The notes beneath the pieces are model-generated. The model was not told the DNA's origin and did not search any database. It saw nothing but the letters and a program-made list of their open reading frames with translations. Positions 7,717-14,830 of a stretch of DNA of 32,493 nt are shown here, one piece after another (position 1 is the stretch's first letter; each line of letters starts with the position of its first letter). The position numbers were made by a program, and so were the translations under genes. The DNA is from JBBTVI01 sp038063315 (GTDB taxonomy: Bacteria > Patescibacteriota > Minisyncoccia > Sungbacterales > HO2-52-23), in the NCBI GenBank assembly GCA_038063315.1, contig JBBTVI010000045.1, positions 1 to 32,493 of the forward strand, given 5' to 3'.

Positions 7717-8325
7717 ATGGTGATCACATGGCACGGAAAGACGAATTTCAAGATCCAGGCCGGAGAAACAGTGCTTGTTATTGACCCGACGAGCAAGGGT
7801 GAAATTACGCATGCGCCGCGATTCCGGAGCGACATTGTTTTGCTGACGCAACAGGCCACAACCGGAGAAAAGCCGGCGGATAACGCGCCTTTTATTATTT
7901 CGGGCCCCGGAGAGTACGAGGCGCGCTCTATTGTTATGACCGGAGCGCCGGTTATGGCGGATGAAAATAACGGGCGCGACAGGGGGCTGGCAACATGCTA
8001 TCGTCTGGTCTGGGAGGACATGCGCCTCGCGCACATGGGCGCGTGGCGCGAAAGCGCATTGCGTGGCGACACCGAGGAGCATATCGGATCGGTTGACATT
8101 CTTTTTATTCCGATTGAAAACCCGGCGGCGTCGGCAAAAGCGGTCCGCGAGATCGAGCCCTCAATTGTCGTTCCAATGAATTTTGATGAGGAACCGGCCC
8201 GTCTCAAGGCGTTCGCCAAAGAGATGAATATGTCCGCTCCGGATCCGGAAGAAAAATTAGTTATCAAGAAAAAAGATTTAGCCGCCGGGTGTGCAACAAA
8301 GATTGTTGTTTTGAAGGCGGTATAA
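7717..8325 (+). CDS. MBL-fold protein lacking the metal ligands
   Basis: A 202-residue protein with the overall pattern of YtkL/UPF0173-type metallo-beta-lactamase-fold hydrolases. It has an N-terminal WHGKTNFKIQ strand pair, a VIDP turn (21-24), DIVLLT (39-44), FIISGPGEYE (59-68), a VDILFIP strand (126-132) and IVVPMNF (150-156), ending with the KLVIKKKDL tail seen in the family. The residues that should bind metal are absent. The HxHxDH motif after DIVLLT is replaced by QQATTGE (45-51), the Asp after HMG (106-108) by AW, and the His of PMH by Asn155. It is therefore probably a non-catalytic fold member. I recall similar His-poor homologues in Patescibacteria. It is the first of three same-strand genes ending with gyrA, each preceded by its own repeat or promoter. 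Confidence 0.78.
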   Translation: MVITWHGKTNFKIQAGETVLVIDPTSKGEITHAPRFRSDIVLLTQQATTGEKPADNAPFIISGPGEYEARSIVMTGAPVMADENNGRDRGLATCYRLVWEDMRLAHMGAWRESALRGDTEEHIGSVDILFIPIENPAASAKAVREIEPSIVVPMNFDEEPARLKAFAKEMNMSAPDPEEKLVIKKKDLAAGCATKIVVLKAV

Positions 8326-8330
8326 ATAAA

Positions 8331-8404
8331 ATGAATTATGGGGCTGGTATTATGTGTTATGGGATTTTTGGTCTTCCATAATACATAATTCATATCCCAT
8401 AATT
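8331..8404 (+). repeat. Family C palindromic repeat, supplies -10 box
   Basis: Outer arms GAATTATGGG (8333-8342) and CCCATAATTC (8395-8404) pair perfectly, and inner arms ATTATGTGTTATGG and CCATAATACATAAT pair at 13 of 14 positions. The CATAAT at 8398-8403 sits 9 nt before the ATG of the next gene and could act as its -10 hexamer. The repeat itself is non-coding. Confidence 0.75.
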
Positions 8405-8412
8405 CCGATTCC

Positions 8413-8811
8413 ATGTCTCAACTCTTTGATATGATCCGCGGGGCGCGGGAACTCCCGGAAGGCATGCGCATTGCGGTCGCGGCGCTCTGCATGGCGGTTA
8501 TCGCGCCGCTCGTTTTCTTCGCCTGGCAGGCCGCGAACAGTACGCAGCTTGCCGCATTATCCCTTTCGCCTGTCGCGTCCGCTCCGACTGCTCCAGAGGC
8601 GGGTGTAACTCTGTCGGAAGAGGACAATCCGTCGCCGTTTGCCGTTATCGGCACCGCGCTTGCCGCCGCAGGAGAAATGGTGGGCCCCGGAATCTGGATG
8701 CTTTGGCGCTCGTTTCTTGACGGCGCGTCCTACACAGCCGGAGGCGTTGCGGACGGAATCGCCGTTGTCGGTTCGGTTGCCTCGGAGGCGGTGGGTAATA
8801 TTTTTAGATAG
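8413..8811 (+). CDS. Small membrane protein, function unknown
   Basis: A 132-residue protein with a short N-terminal amphipathic segment, one clear membrane helix (about residues 19-40, AVAALCMAVIAPLVFFAWQA), a Pro/Ala/Ser linker with an acidic SEEDN patch, and a Gly/Ala-rich second half. The second half has possible amphipathic or weak membrane segments at 75-95 and 110-130. I recognise no family. It starts at the ATG 9 nt after a CATAAT box within repeat C and has no Shine-Dalgarno. Its place between the MBL-fold gene and gyrA gives no functional hint. Confidence 0.7.
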   Translation: MSQLFDMIRGARELPEGMRIAVAALCMAVIAPLVFFAWQAANSTQLAALSLSPVASAPTAPEAGVTLSEEDNPSPFAVIGTALAAAGEMVGPGIWMLWRSFLDGASYTAGGVADGIAVVGSVASEAVGNIFR

Positions 8812-8817
8812 CTGTTG

Positions 8818-8903
8818 AATTATGGGGCTGGAATTATGAATTAGGGGGAAACTGCAGACGGTTTCAATAACCCATAATTCATACTTCGTACTTCCGGCCC
8901 CAT
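8818..8903 (+). repeat. Family C palindromic repeat before gyrA
   Basis: ATGGGGCTGGAA (8822-8833) pairs with TTCCGGCCCCAT (8892-8903) at 11 of 12 positions, and GAATTATG words match copies at 8331 and 12072. The element ends 6 nt before the gyrA start codon, so it forms most of the gyrA 5' region. Confidence 0.7.
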
Positions 8904-8909
8904 TTTCTT

Positions 8910-11369
8910 ATGGATATCGGCCGCGTTCAGGAAAGAGAAATTATCGAGGAGATGCGCGAGTCGTATCTCGACTACGCGATGTCCGTTATTGTCGCGCGCG
9001 CGCTGCCGGATGTGCGCGACGGCCTCAAGCCGGTGCACCGCCGGATTCTTTTTACCATGCACGAGATGGGACTCACGCACGCGGCCAAATTCCGCAAGTG
9101 CGCCGCAATCGTCGGCGACTGCTTGGGGAAGTACCACCCGCATGGAGATGCTGCGGTCTATGAGACACTCGTGCGCATGGCCCAGGATTTCGCAATGCGC
9201 CATCCGCTCGTGGACGGGCAGGGCAATTTCGGCTCGATTGACGGAGACAATGCCGCAGCGCCCCGCTATACCGAGTCGCGGATGACGCGGATTGCTGAAG
9301 ATCTCTTGAAAGACATCGAGAAGGACACCGTTGATTTCCGCCCCAACTACGACAATACGCGCGATGAACCCGTGGTCTTGCCGGCCGCATTCCCCAATCT
9401 GCTTGTTAACGGCACGGTCGGGATTGCGGTCGGCATGGCGACAAACATTCCTCCGCATAACCTGGGCGAAACAATGGCGGCGCTCGTCCATTTAGCAGGC
9501 CATCCGGACGCGACGGTTGAGGATCTGATGGCTTTTGTCAAGGGTCCGGATTTCCCAACGGCTGGCTCGATTTTTGATACACGGGCCATCCGCGAAGCGT
9601 ATGCGACGGGCAAGGGCGCGATTCTCATGCGTGGCACCGTAGATATGGAAGAGGGGCCCCGCGGATCCCAGATTATCATTACGGAAATTCCTTACCAGGT
9701 GAATAAAGCCGAGCTCATCGTGACAATGGCAACCCTTGTCCAGGATAAGCGCATTGAGGGCATTCGCGACATCCGCGACGAATCGGATCGCGACGGCATG
9801 CGGATCGCGATTGACCTGAAATCCGACGCGCACCCGCAGAAAGTGCTCAATAATCTTTACAAGCGCACAGATCTTGAGAAAAATTTCAACCTCAATCTAT
9901 TGGCGCTCGTGGACGGCCTCCAGCCGCAGGTTCTGTCCTTGAAGGACGTTTTGGCGCAGTTTCTCGCGCATCGGACAAACGTCGTGACGCGGCGCACCCG
10001 TTTTGACCTGACGCGCACCGAGGAGCGCATCCACATTCTGGAGGGCTTGAAAAAAGCGCTCGACCATATCGACCGTGTCATACAAACGATCAAGCAGTCC
10101 GAGGATCGGGAGCGGGCGCATGCGAACCTCATGAAAAAGTTCGACCTGTCGGATCGCCAGGCCGCGGCGATTTTGGACATGCGCCTTGCGACGCTTGCGG
10201 GGCTGGAGCGCCAAAAGATTGAGGACGAGCTGAAGGAAAAAATGGCGCTTGCGCGTCAGCTCGCCGCGCTCCTTAAGGATCCGAAGAGGATGCTCGAGGC
10301 GATTAATCAGGAATTTGCCGAGATCAGCGCGCGTTTTTCGGATCCGCGTCGCACGAAGGTTGTCGCGCGCGCGCCGGGCAAACTGGCCGACGAGGATTTG
10401 ATTCCAAATGAAGAAGTCGTCATCATGCTCACGCGCGGCGGCTATATCAAGCGGATCAAGCCCGAAAACTACCGCATGCAAAAGCGGGGAGGAAAGGGCC
10501 TGATCGGCATTGAGACCAAAGAAGAGGATGTTGTGGAGCACTTGTTGCTCGCCGATACACACGCCGATATTCTTTTCTTCACCGACGCGGGGAAGGTCTA
10601 TCAGGTGCGGGCCTACGACATTCCAGAGGGGTCCAGGATCGCCAAAGGGAAGACCGTCGCGATGATCCTCTCGGTCGGGCCGACCGAGAAAGTCACTTCG
10701 ATCCTTGCGGTCCCGCGCGGGGCGAAGGCGAAAAAAAACGCGCCGGAGCGGGATGTGAAAAAATATATCGTGATGCTCACTGATTATGGTACGATAAAGA
10801 AAGTAGAGGCCGGAGAATTCGAGGCGGTGCGCCGGAACGGCCTTATTGCGTTGACGCTCAAAAAAGACGACCGTCTCCGTTGGGCGCGCCTGACCGGAGG
10901 CGGCGACGAACTGATACTCGTTACGTCTTTGGGCAACGCGATCCGCTTCTCGGAACGCGATGTCCGGCCCATGGGACGGAATGCGGCCGGAGTCACGGCG
11001 CTCCGGTTGAAATCCGGGGATACGATCGTCGGGATGGATGTCATTGATAATCCTCTTGTCAAGACCAAGGGATCGCTCCTCGTTGTCATGGAGCACGGCT
11101 TCGGGAAGCACACGCCGGTGTCCAATTTCAAGAAGCAGCGTCGCGGCGGATCGGGCATCAAGGCCGCCAACGTGACGGATAAAACGGGGAAAGTGATCGG
11201 CGCGCGGATTGTACGCGAAGAAGAGATGGAATTGATCGCGATCTCCCGCAAAGGGCAGGTCATCCGTACGGAACTCGGGTCTATTCCGTCGCTCGGCCGC
11301 GTGACTCAGGGCGTACGGATTATGCGCGCCGAAGTCGGCGACGCGGTCGCGTCCATGACGACGCTGTAA
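8910..11369 (+). CDS. gyrA: DNA gyrase subunit A
   Basis: An 819-residue type IIA topoisomerase A subunit that cleaves and rejoins DNA during negative supercoiling. The winged-helix/tower region carries the active-site Tyr120 in APRYTESRM, and the C-terminal beta-pinwheel domain starts near 495 with the GyrA box QKRGGKG (524-530). The box argues for gyrase rather than topoisomerase IV. Length is within the family range (about 800-880). In the quinolone-pocket segment HPHGDAAVYET the residue equivalent to E. coli Ser83 is Ala81, and the one equivalent to Asp87 is Glu85. gyrB is not in the window. The start is the first ATG of the conserved N-terminus; repeat C abuts it and no Shine-Dalgarno is visible. 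Confidence 0.97.
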   Translation: MDIGRVQEREIIEEMRESYLDYAMSVIVARALPDVRDGLKPVHRRILFTMHEMGLTHAAKFRKCAAIVGDCLGKYHPHGDAAVYETLVRMAQDFAMRHPLVDGQGNFGSIDGDNAAAPRYTESRMTRIAEDLLKDIEKDTVDFRPNYDNTRDEPVVLPAAFPNLLVNGTVGIAVGMATNIPPHNLGETMAALVHLAGHPDATVEDLMAFVKGPDFPTAGSIFDTRAIREAYATGKGAILMRGTVDMEEGPRGSQIIITEIPYQVNKAELIVTMATLVQDKRIEGIRDIRDESDRDGMRIAIDLKSDAHPQKVLNNLYKRTDLEKNFNLNLLALVDGLQPQVLSLKDVLAQFLAHRTNVVTRRTRFDLTRTEERIHILEGLKKALDHIDRVIQTIKQSEDRERAHANLMKKFDLSDRQAAAILDMRLATLAGLERQKIEDELKEKMALARQLAALLKDPKRMLEAINQEFAEISARFSDPRRTKVVARAPGKLADEDLIPNEEVVIMLTRGGYIKRIKPENYRMQKRGGKGLIGIETKEEDVVEHLLLADTHADILFFTDAGKVYQVRAYDIPEGSRIAKGKTVAMILSVGPTEKVTSILAVPRGAKAKKNAPERDVKKYIVMLTDYGTIKKVEAGEFEAVRRNGLIALTLKKDDRLRWARLTGGGDELILVTSLGNAIRFSERDVRPMGRNAAGVTALRLKSGDTIVGMDVIDNPLVKTKGSLLVVMEHGFGKHTPVSNFKKQRRGGSGIKAANVTDKTGKVIGARIVREEEMELIAISRKGQVIRTELGSIPSLGRVTQGVRIMRAEVGDAVASMTTL

Positions 11370-11384
11370 AATCGAGTAAAGAGT

Positions 11385-11529
11385 GTAATTCCTCACAGCC
11401 CAATCAAGATCGCTATTGCATGTGTCATTGCGAGGAGTCAGACGACGAAGCAATCCAGAAAAAGATGGATTGCCGCGCGCCCCCTCGACAGACTCGGGGT
11501 CGCTCGCAATGACGGCTGTGTGGGATTCC
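11385..11529. repeat. Family A element (MITE-like), copy between gyrA and methyltransferase
   Basis: The left end GTAATTCCTCACAGCC and the right end GGCTGTGTGGGATTCC are imperfect inverted repeats. They enclose the CATTGCGAGGAG ... GAAGCAATCCAG and TGGATTGCCGCGC ... GCTCGCAATGAC core arms. No clear flanking duplication remains, so it looks like an old insertion. Its right end lies 12 bp before the methyltransferase start and its reading frame extends artificially upstream of that gene. Confidence 0.8.
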
Positions 11530-11541
11530 TTTGCGTCTATC

Positions 11542-12066
11542 ATGTTCCTCAATCCTACTCATCTTATCAGCGCCCTTAAAATCCAAAAAGGGGACTACGT
11601 CGCGGATTTTGGCGCCGGGCACGGCCATTTTGCGATCCCGCTTGCCGAACGCGTCGGCGGGGACGGGCGCGTTTGGGCGCTGGATATCAATCGCCACGCG
11701 ATTGATATCATCAGGCGGGAAGCCCGTCTCCGGCATCTGGTTAACATCCATCCGGTCTGGACGGACATCGAAGCCGCCGCGGGCTCGGGTCTCAAAGAGA
11801 ATTTTATGGACGTTGCTGTCGCGGCCAATCTGCTCCATCAATGCCGGGACGGGGCGGCTCTTTTTCGAGAAGCGGGGCGCATTCTCCATGAGGACGGCCG
11901 GCTTCTCGTTGTTGAATGGTCTCCGGAATCGGTCATCGGCCCTCCCCGTGAACTCCGTATCCCGCCCGGCCTTGCGGCCGCAATGGCGCGCGCTGCCGGC
12001 TTTACCATTGCCGATGAGCACCCCGCGGGACAGTGCCATTATGCGCTTGAATTCCGTAAAAGATGA
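11542..12066 (+). CDS. Class I SAM-dependent methyltransferase
   Basis: A 174-residue methyltransferase with a standard Rossmann-type core: motif I VADFGAGHGHFAIPLA (20-35), the acidic end of strand 2 in VWALDIN (44-50), a strand 4 region MDVAVAANLLHQC, and a post-motif helix followed by GRLLVVEW. It resembles UbiE/arsenite-type small-molecule methyltransferases in layout, but the substrate is unknown. The frame is open upstream to 11416, yet those residues are the translation of repeat A. The ATG at 11542, directly before the hydrophobic FLNPTHLI segment typical of the fold's start, is therefore chosen. No Shine-Dalgarno is present. A composite family C repeat follows. Confidence 0.85.
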   Translation: MFLNPTHLISALKIQKGDYVADFGAGHGHFAIPLAERVGGDGRVWALDINRHAIDIIRREARLRHLVNIHPVWTDIEAAAGSGLKENFMDVAVAANLLHQCRDGAALFREAGRILHEDGRLLVVEWSPESVIGPPRELRIPPGLAAAMARAAGFTIADEHPAGQCHYALEFRKR

Positions 12067-12071
12067 ATCAT

Positions 12072-12216
12072 TGGGTATGAATTATGTATTATGGAAAAAT
12101 TCAATCGTCATAATCTATGCCGTCTAGTGCGTACATAGACGATAATACATTTGTGTCGTGGGGTATGAATTAAGGAAAGTTTCAAATCCATAATTCATAA
12201 TACAAACCCCATAATT
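12072..12216 (+). repeat. Composite family C repeat
   Basis: Two nested or adjacent family C units with GGTATGAATTATGTATTATG on the left and CATAATTCATAATAC then CCCCATAATTC on the right. The final CATAAT (12210-12215) is 10 nt before the start codon of the solute-binding protein gene and may serve as its -10 box. Confidence 0.65.
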
Positions 12217-12225
12217 CTTTCTGCG

Positions 12226-13515
12226 ATGACACGCCGCTACATCATTTTCGGCATACTCGGAGGGTTCGTCATATTCCTGTTTCTTGCCGCAACCGGAATT
12301 CTTCCTTTCGGCGGTCAGGACACGCCCGGACGCAGTGAAAAAGCCATCCTCGCATTTTGGGGGTTCAAAGAGACCCGTGACGTCTGGAAGGAGATCATCA
12401 CGAAGTTCGAAGACGCGAATCCTCACATCAAGATATCTTATACGCAGATCAATCCGTCCTCGTACGAAGACATCCTTATCAATCGCATCGCCGAAGGCAA
12501 GGGCCCGGATGTTTTCATGCTTACGGGTGAGCAGATCATGAAGCACCGGGACAAGATTTTCCCGCTTCCGCAGGCGGCTTTTCAATTTTCCGCGGACGAG
12601 CTCAGGCGTCTCTTTGTTGACGGGTTCGGACGCGATCTTATTCTGGAGGACGGTAGCATTATCGGTCTGCCCTTGTTCATGGATTCTCTCGCGCTATTTT
12701 ATAACCGCGATCTTTTCAACACGGCCGGAATCGCGGATCCTGCGGGAAAAACCTGGGACGAGATTCTCGCGCAAGCGGACCGGTTGAACATCACGACGCC
12801 CTTCGGGGATATTACGCGTAGCGCCATCGCCTTCGGAGTCGCGCGTAACGTGGATAACGCGTTTGAGATTGTAAGCGCCATGATGCTTCAGAAGGGAGAA
12901 GTTATTGTCCGGCGCGACACGAAAAAAACTTCTCTTGGCCGCGGCTCATTCGACGCGTTTGATTTTTATACGGGGTTTGCGAATCCCTCCAAACCCCAGT
13001 TTTCTTGGACGTTCCGCCTGCCACGGTCTTTGGACGCATTCGCCGCGGGAAAAACCGCCATGGTTGCGGGATTTGCCCGCGACGTTGAGCGCGTCCGGTC
13101 TAAAAACGCCCATCTCGGGTTCGGCGTGGTGCCGTTGCCTCAGCAAAAAGACGCGCCGATCGCCATCACGTATGGAAGTTATCATTTTCCCACGGTCTCT
13201 TTTCTCTCGCGAAACCGCGGCATCGCGTGGCAATTTATTCTCTTTTTGGCCTCGCGTGAGGCATCCGAGATCTATGCGAAAAAAACCGGTCTGCCGCCCG
13301 CCCGACGCGACCTGATCAGCGCGCTCACCCCCGCGCCTCCGGCCGATGTCTTTTACCGACAGGCCCTCAGCGCCAGGAGCTGGCCGGTGCCCGACGCCAT
13401 ACAGACGCGGAAAATCTTCAATGACGCCATTGATTCCGTTGCGGCCGGAAACGCAACGCCGCCCGAGGCCGTCAACCGCATCCGGACGCAGCTGGATACA
13501 TTGTTGGAAAGGTAA
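12226..13515 (+). CDS. Membrane-anchored extracellular solute-binding protein (family 1 type)
   Basis: A 429-residue periplasmic-binding-fold protein similar to sugar-type family 1 solute-binding proteins. An N-terminal hydrophobic helix (about 5-25) exports and probably anchors it; no lipobox cysteine is seen. The lobe motifs include ILAFWGF, VWKEIITKFEDANPHIKI (53-70), GPDVFML and a GLPLFMDSLALFYNRDLF hinge segment, followed by TWDEILAQADRL. Length is normal. No ABC permease or ATPase gene lies beside it, so uptake would need partners elsewhere, or the protein serves as a surface scavenger or receptor. The start codon is 10 nt after CATAAT in repeat C, without a Shine-Dalgarno. The next gene begins 30 bp downstream and may be co-transcribed. 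Confidence 0.85.
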   Translation: MTRRYIIFGILGGFVIFLFLAATGILPFGGQDTPGRSEKAILAFWGFKETRDVWKEIITKFEDANPHIKISYTQINPSSYEDILINRIAEGKGPDVFMLTGEQIMKHRDKIFPLPQAAFQFSADELRRLFVDGFGRDLILEDGSIIGLPLFMDSLALFYNRDLFNTAGIADPAGKTWDEILAQADRLNITTPFGDITRSAIAFGVARNVDNAFEIVSAMMLQKGEVIVRRDTKKTSLGRGSFDAFDFYTGFANPSKPQFSWTFRLPRSLDAFAAGKTAMVAGFARDVERVRSKNAHLGFGVVPLPQQKDAPIAITYGSYHFPTVSFLSRNRGIAWQFILFLASREASEIYAKKTGLPPARRDLISALTPAPPADVFYRQALSARSWPVPDAIQTRKIFNDAIDSVAAGNATPPEAVNRIRTQLDTLLER

Positions 13516-13545
13516 AAGAAGAGAGTAAAGAGATTTGAATTCCTT

Positions 13546-14628
13546 ATGGAAAAAAGTAAGAAAGCAGCATACGTTGTTCTGTGGGTAGCGGCCGTCATTC
13601 TTTTTTCCGCCTTTATTCCGTTGGCCGCATCCGCTCAGGGCGAAGGGTCGCTCGTTCCCTGCGGCCTCACCGGACAGCAGGACACGCCGGACCGGATATG
13701 CAATTTTTGCCATCTTTTCCAGCTTGCGCAAAATATTCTCAATTTCATCTGGACGTACATCGCGGTTCCCCTGGCGGCACTGATGTTTCTTATCGGCGGG
13801 GTGTACATGATCCTGCCGAGTACCAAATCCGGCAATTATGAGCAGGGGAAAAGAATCATTACGGCCACGCTTATCGGAATCGGCATCACCTTTTTCGGAT
13901 GGATTTTTGTGGACTGGTTTATTAAATCTCTGATGGGTTACCAGGAGAACAAATTTGGCCCGTGGAACCAGGTGCGCTGCGCGCAGCCGGCGACAACGGA
14001 TGATTCGGATTTTGACGGAATCCTCGATATCAATGATAACTGCCCCAATACTCCTAATCCTGATCAACGGGATACGGACGGCGATAGCATCGGAGACGCC
14101 TGCGACACCGACATAATCATTTCCGGATACAAATGCAATAATCAGGAGATTGCGCTTGCCGGAGCAGTCACAGGCCTTTCCAGCGGCTCCACAAATACCT
14201 GCGGTGGAGTCGGAGCGTTCGATACGCTGAGCGACGTCTCCCAAAAGATGCCGCCGCCGGTCTGCTTTCCGTCGTGCCGGTTGACGCCCACGCGTCCGTG
14301 CCCGGCGGATGCCAATGTTCATCTCAGCACTGCTATGCTTAACGCCCTGAGCAATATGGATGCAAACGGCCTTCGTTTTATTATCAATTCGTTGACAACC
14401 GGGCCGCATAGTTCCGGATCCAGCCACTATACGGGCAATGCCGTTGATCTTAAATTTGCAGGCACGTCCTATCCGGCGCTTGAGAGCGCGCTCCGCGCCT
14501 CCGGCGCAACATTTGTCCAGTGCGAAGTAGGCGAGGTGACGACTCCCTGTAGCGGCGCGCCGGATCATATTCACGCGACATTCCCGTCATTCAGCGGGCA
14601 GCTTGTAGAGTGCAGTACGCTGCCATAA
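13546..14628 (+). CDS. Secreted pilin-like / TSP3 / M15-peptidase-like fusion protein
   Basis: A 360-residue protein in four parts. There is a signal peptide (about 1-30, ending ASAQ) and a two-helix VirB2/TrbC-like membrane unit (helices about 64-90 and 104-128, like the neighbouring pilin-like proteins). Next comes a thrombospondin type-3 calcium-binding repeat (154-187; DSDFDGILDINDNCPNTPN, then DTDGDSIGDACD). The C-terminal domain (about 195-360) contains SSHYTGNAVDLKF (292-304) and PDHIHATF (339-346). His294, Asp301 and His341/His343 match the SxHxxGxAxD and HxH zinc-ligand patterns of M15 D-Ala-D-Ala carboxypeptidases. Several cysteines suggest disulphides outside the cell. It may trim peptidoglycan where the pilin-like proteins are assembled. 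It is the first gene of the pilin-like block; no clear Shine-Dalgarno precedes it. Confidence 0.78.
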   Translation: MEKSKKAAYVVLWVAAVILFSAFIPLAASAQGEGSLVPCGLTGQQDTPDRICNFCHLFQLAQNILNFIWTYIAVPLAALMFLIGGVYMILPSTKSGNYEQGKRIITATLIGIGITFFGWIFVDWFIKSLMGYQENKFGPWNQVRCAQPATTDDSDFDGILDINDNCPNTPNPDQRDTDGDSIGDACDTDIIISGYKCNNQEIALAGAVTGLSSGSTNTCGGVGAFDTLSDVSQKMPPPVCFPSCRLTPTRPCPADANVHLSTAMLNALSNMDANGLRFIINSLTTGPHSSGSSHYTGNAVDLKFAGTSYPALESALRASGATFVQCEVGEVTTPCSGAPDHIHATFPSFSGQLVECSTLP

Positions 14629-14645
14629 AACTTGCGGCGAGAATA

Positions 14646-14654
14646 TGGTATAAT
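14646..14654 (+). promoter_or_regulatory. Extended -10 promoter for the pilin-like genes
   Basis: TGG followed directly by TATAAT fits an extended -10 promoter (TGnTATAAT); no good -35 is present. It lies just upstream of the family A insertion. Before that insertion the original pilin start codon would have been about 20 nt downstream. Confidence 0.55.
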
Positions 14655-14677
14655 GCAGTCATAATACAAGTTCTATG

Positions 14678-14825
14678 GTAACCATTCACAGCTCTATCAA
14701 GACGATCATTACATCCGTCATTGCGAGGAGCAGCAGCGACGAAGCAATCCATGCAATCCATACGCAGAAACCCTGGATTGCCGCGCTCCCTGCGGTCGCT
14801 CGCAATGACACCTGTGAGGGGTTAC
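14678..14825 (+). mobile_element. Family A MITE with exact 8-bp target duplication
   Basis: A 148-bp non-coding element bounded by GTAACCATTCACAG and CTGTGAGGGGTTAC (inverted repeats, 12 of 14 matching). It is flanked on both sides by the identical 8 bp GTTCTATG (14670-14677 and 14826-14833). The duplicated target contains the start codon of the downstream pilin gene, so an ATG now stands on each side. The element plus duplication adds 156 bp, a multiple of three, and has no stop in that frame. The inside carries the CATTGCGAGGAG / GCTCGCAATGAC palindrome arms. GTAA ends and 8-bp duplications resemble IS66-family elements. Confidence 0.9.
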
Positions 14826-14830
14826 GTTCT

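Noticed and set aside
11393..11529. Target duplication around the family A copy after gyrA
   Set aside because: The 8 bp on either side (TAAAGAGT and TTTGCGTC) do not match; the copy may be too old or rearranged.
11416..11541. Upstream extension of the methyltransferase frame (42 extra codons)
   Set aside because: These codons are the translation of the family A repeat; the same peptide words appear wherever the repeat is read in that frame. The start is placed at 11542.
9897..11552. 551-codon minus-strand frame opposite gyrA
   Set aside because: It lies antisense to strongly conserved gyrA; the long open frame is a by-product of GC-rich codon use.
12946..14574. 542-codon minus-strand frame opposite the solute-binding and fusion genes
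   Set aside because: It spans two genes with recognisable sense-strand domains and has no domain of its own.
14675..14830. Upstream start for the first pilin-like gene
   Set aside because: The 52 added residues encode the inserted MITE and would bury the signal peptide. It is kept as a finding because the frame is really open, but it is not the preferred start.
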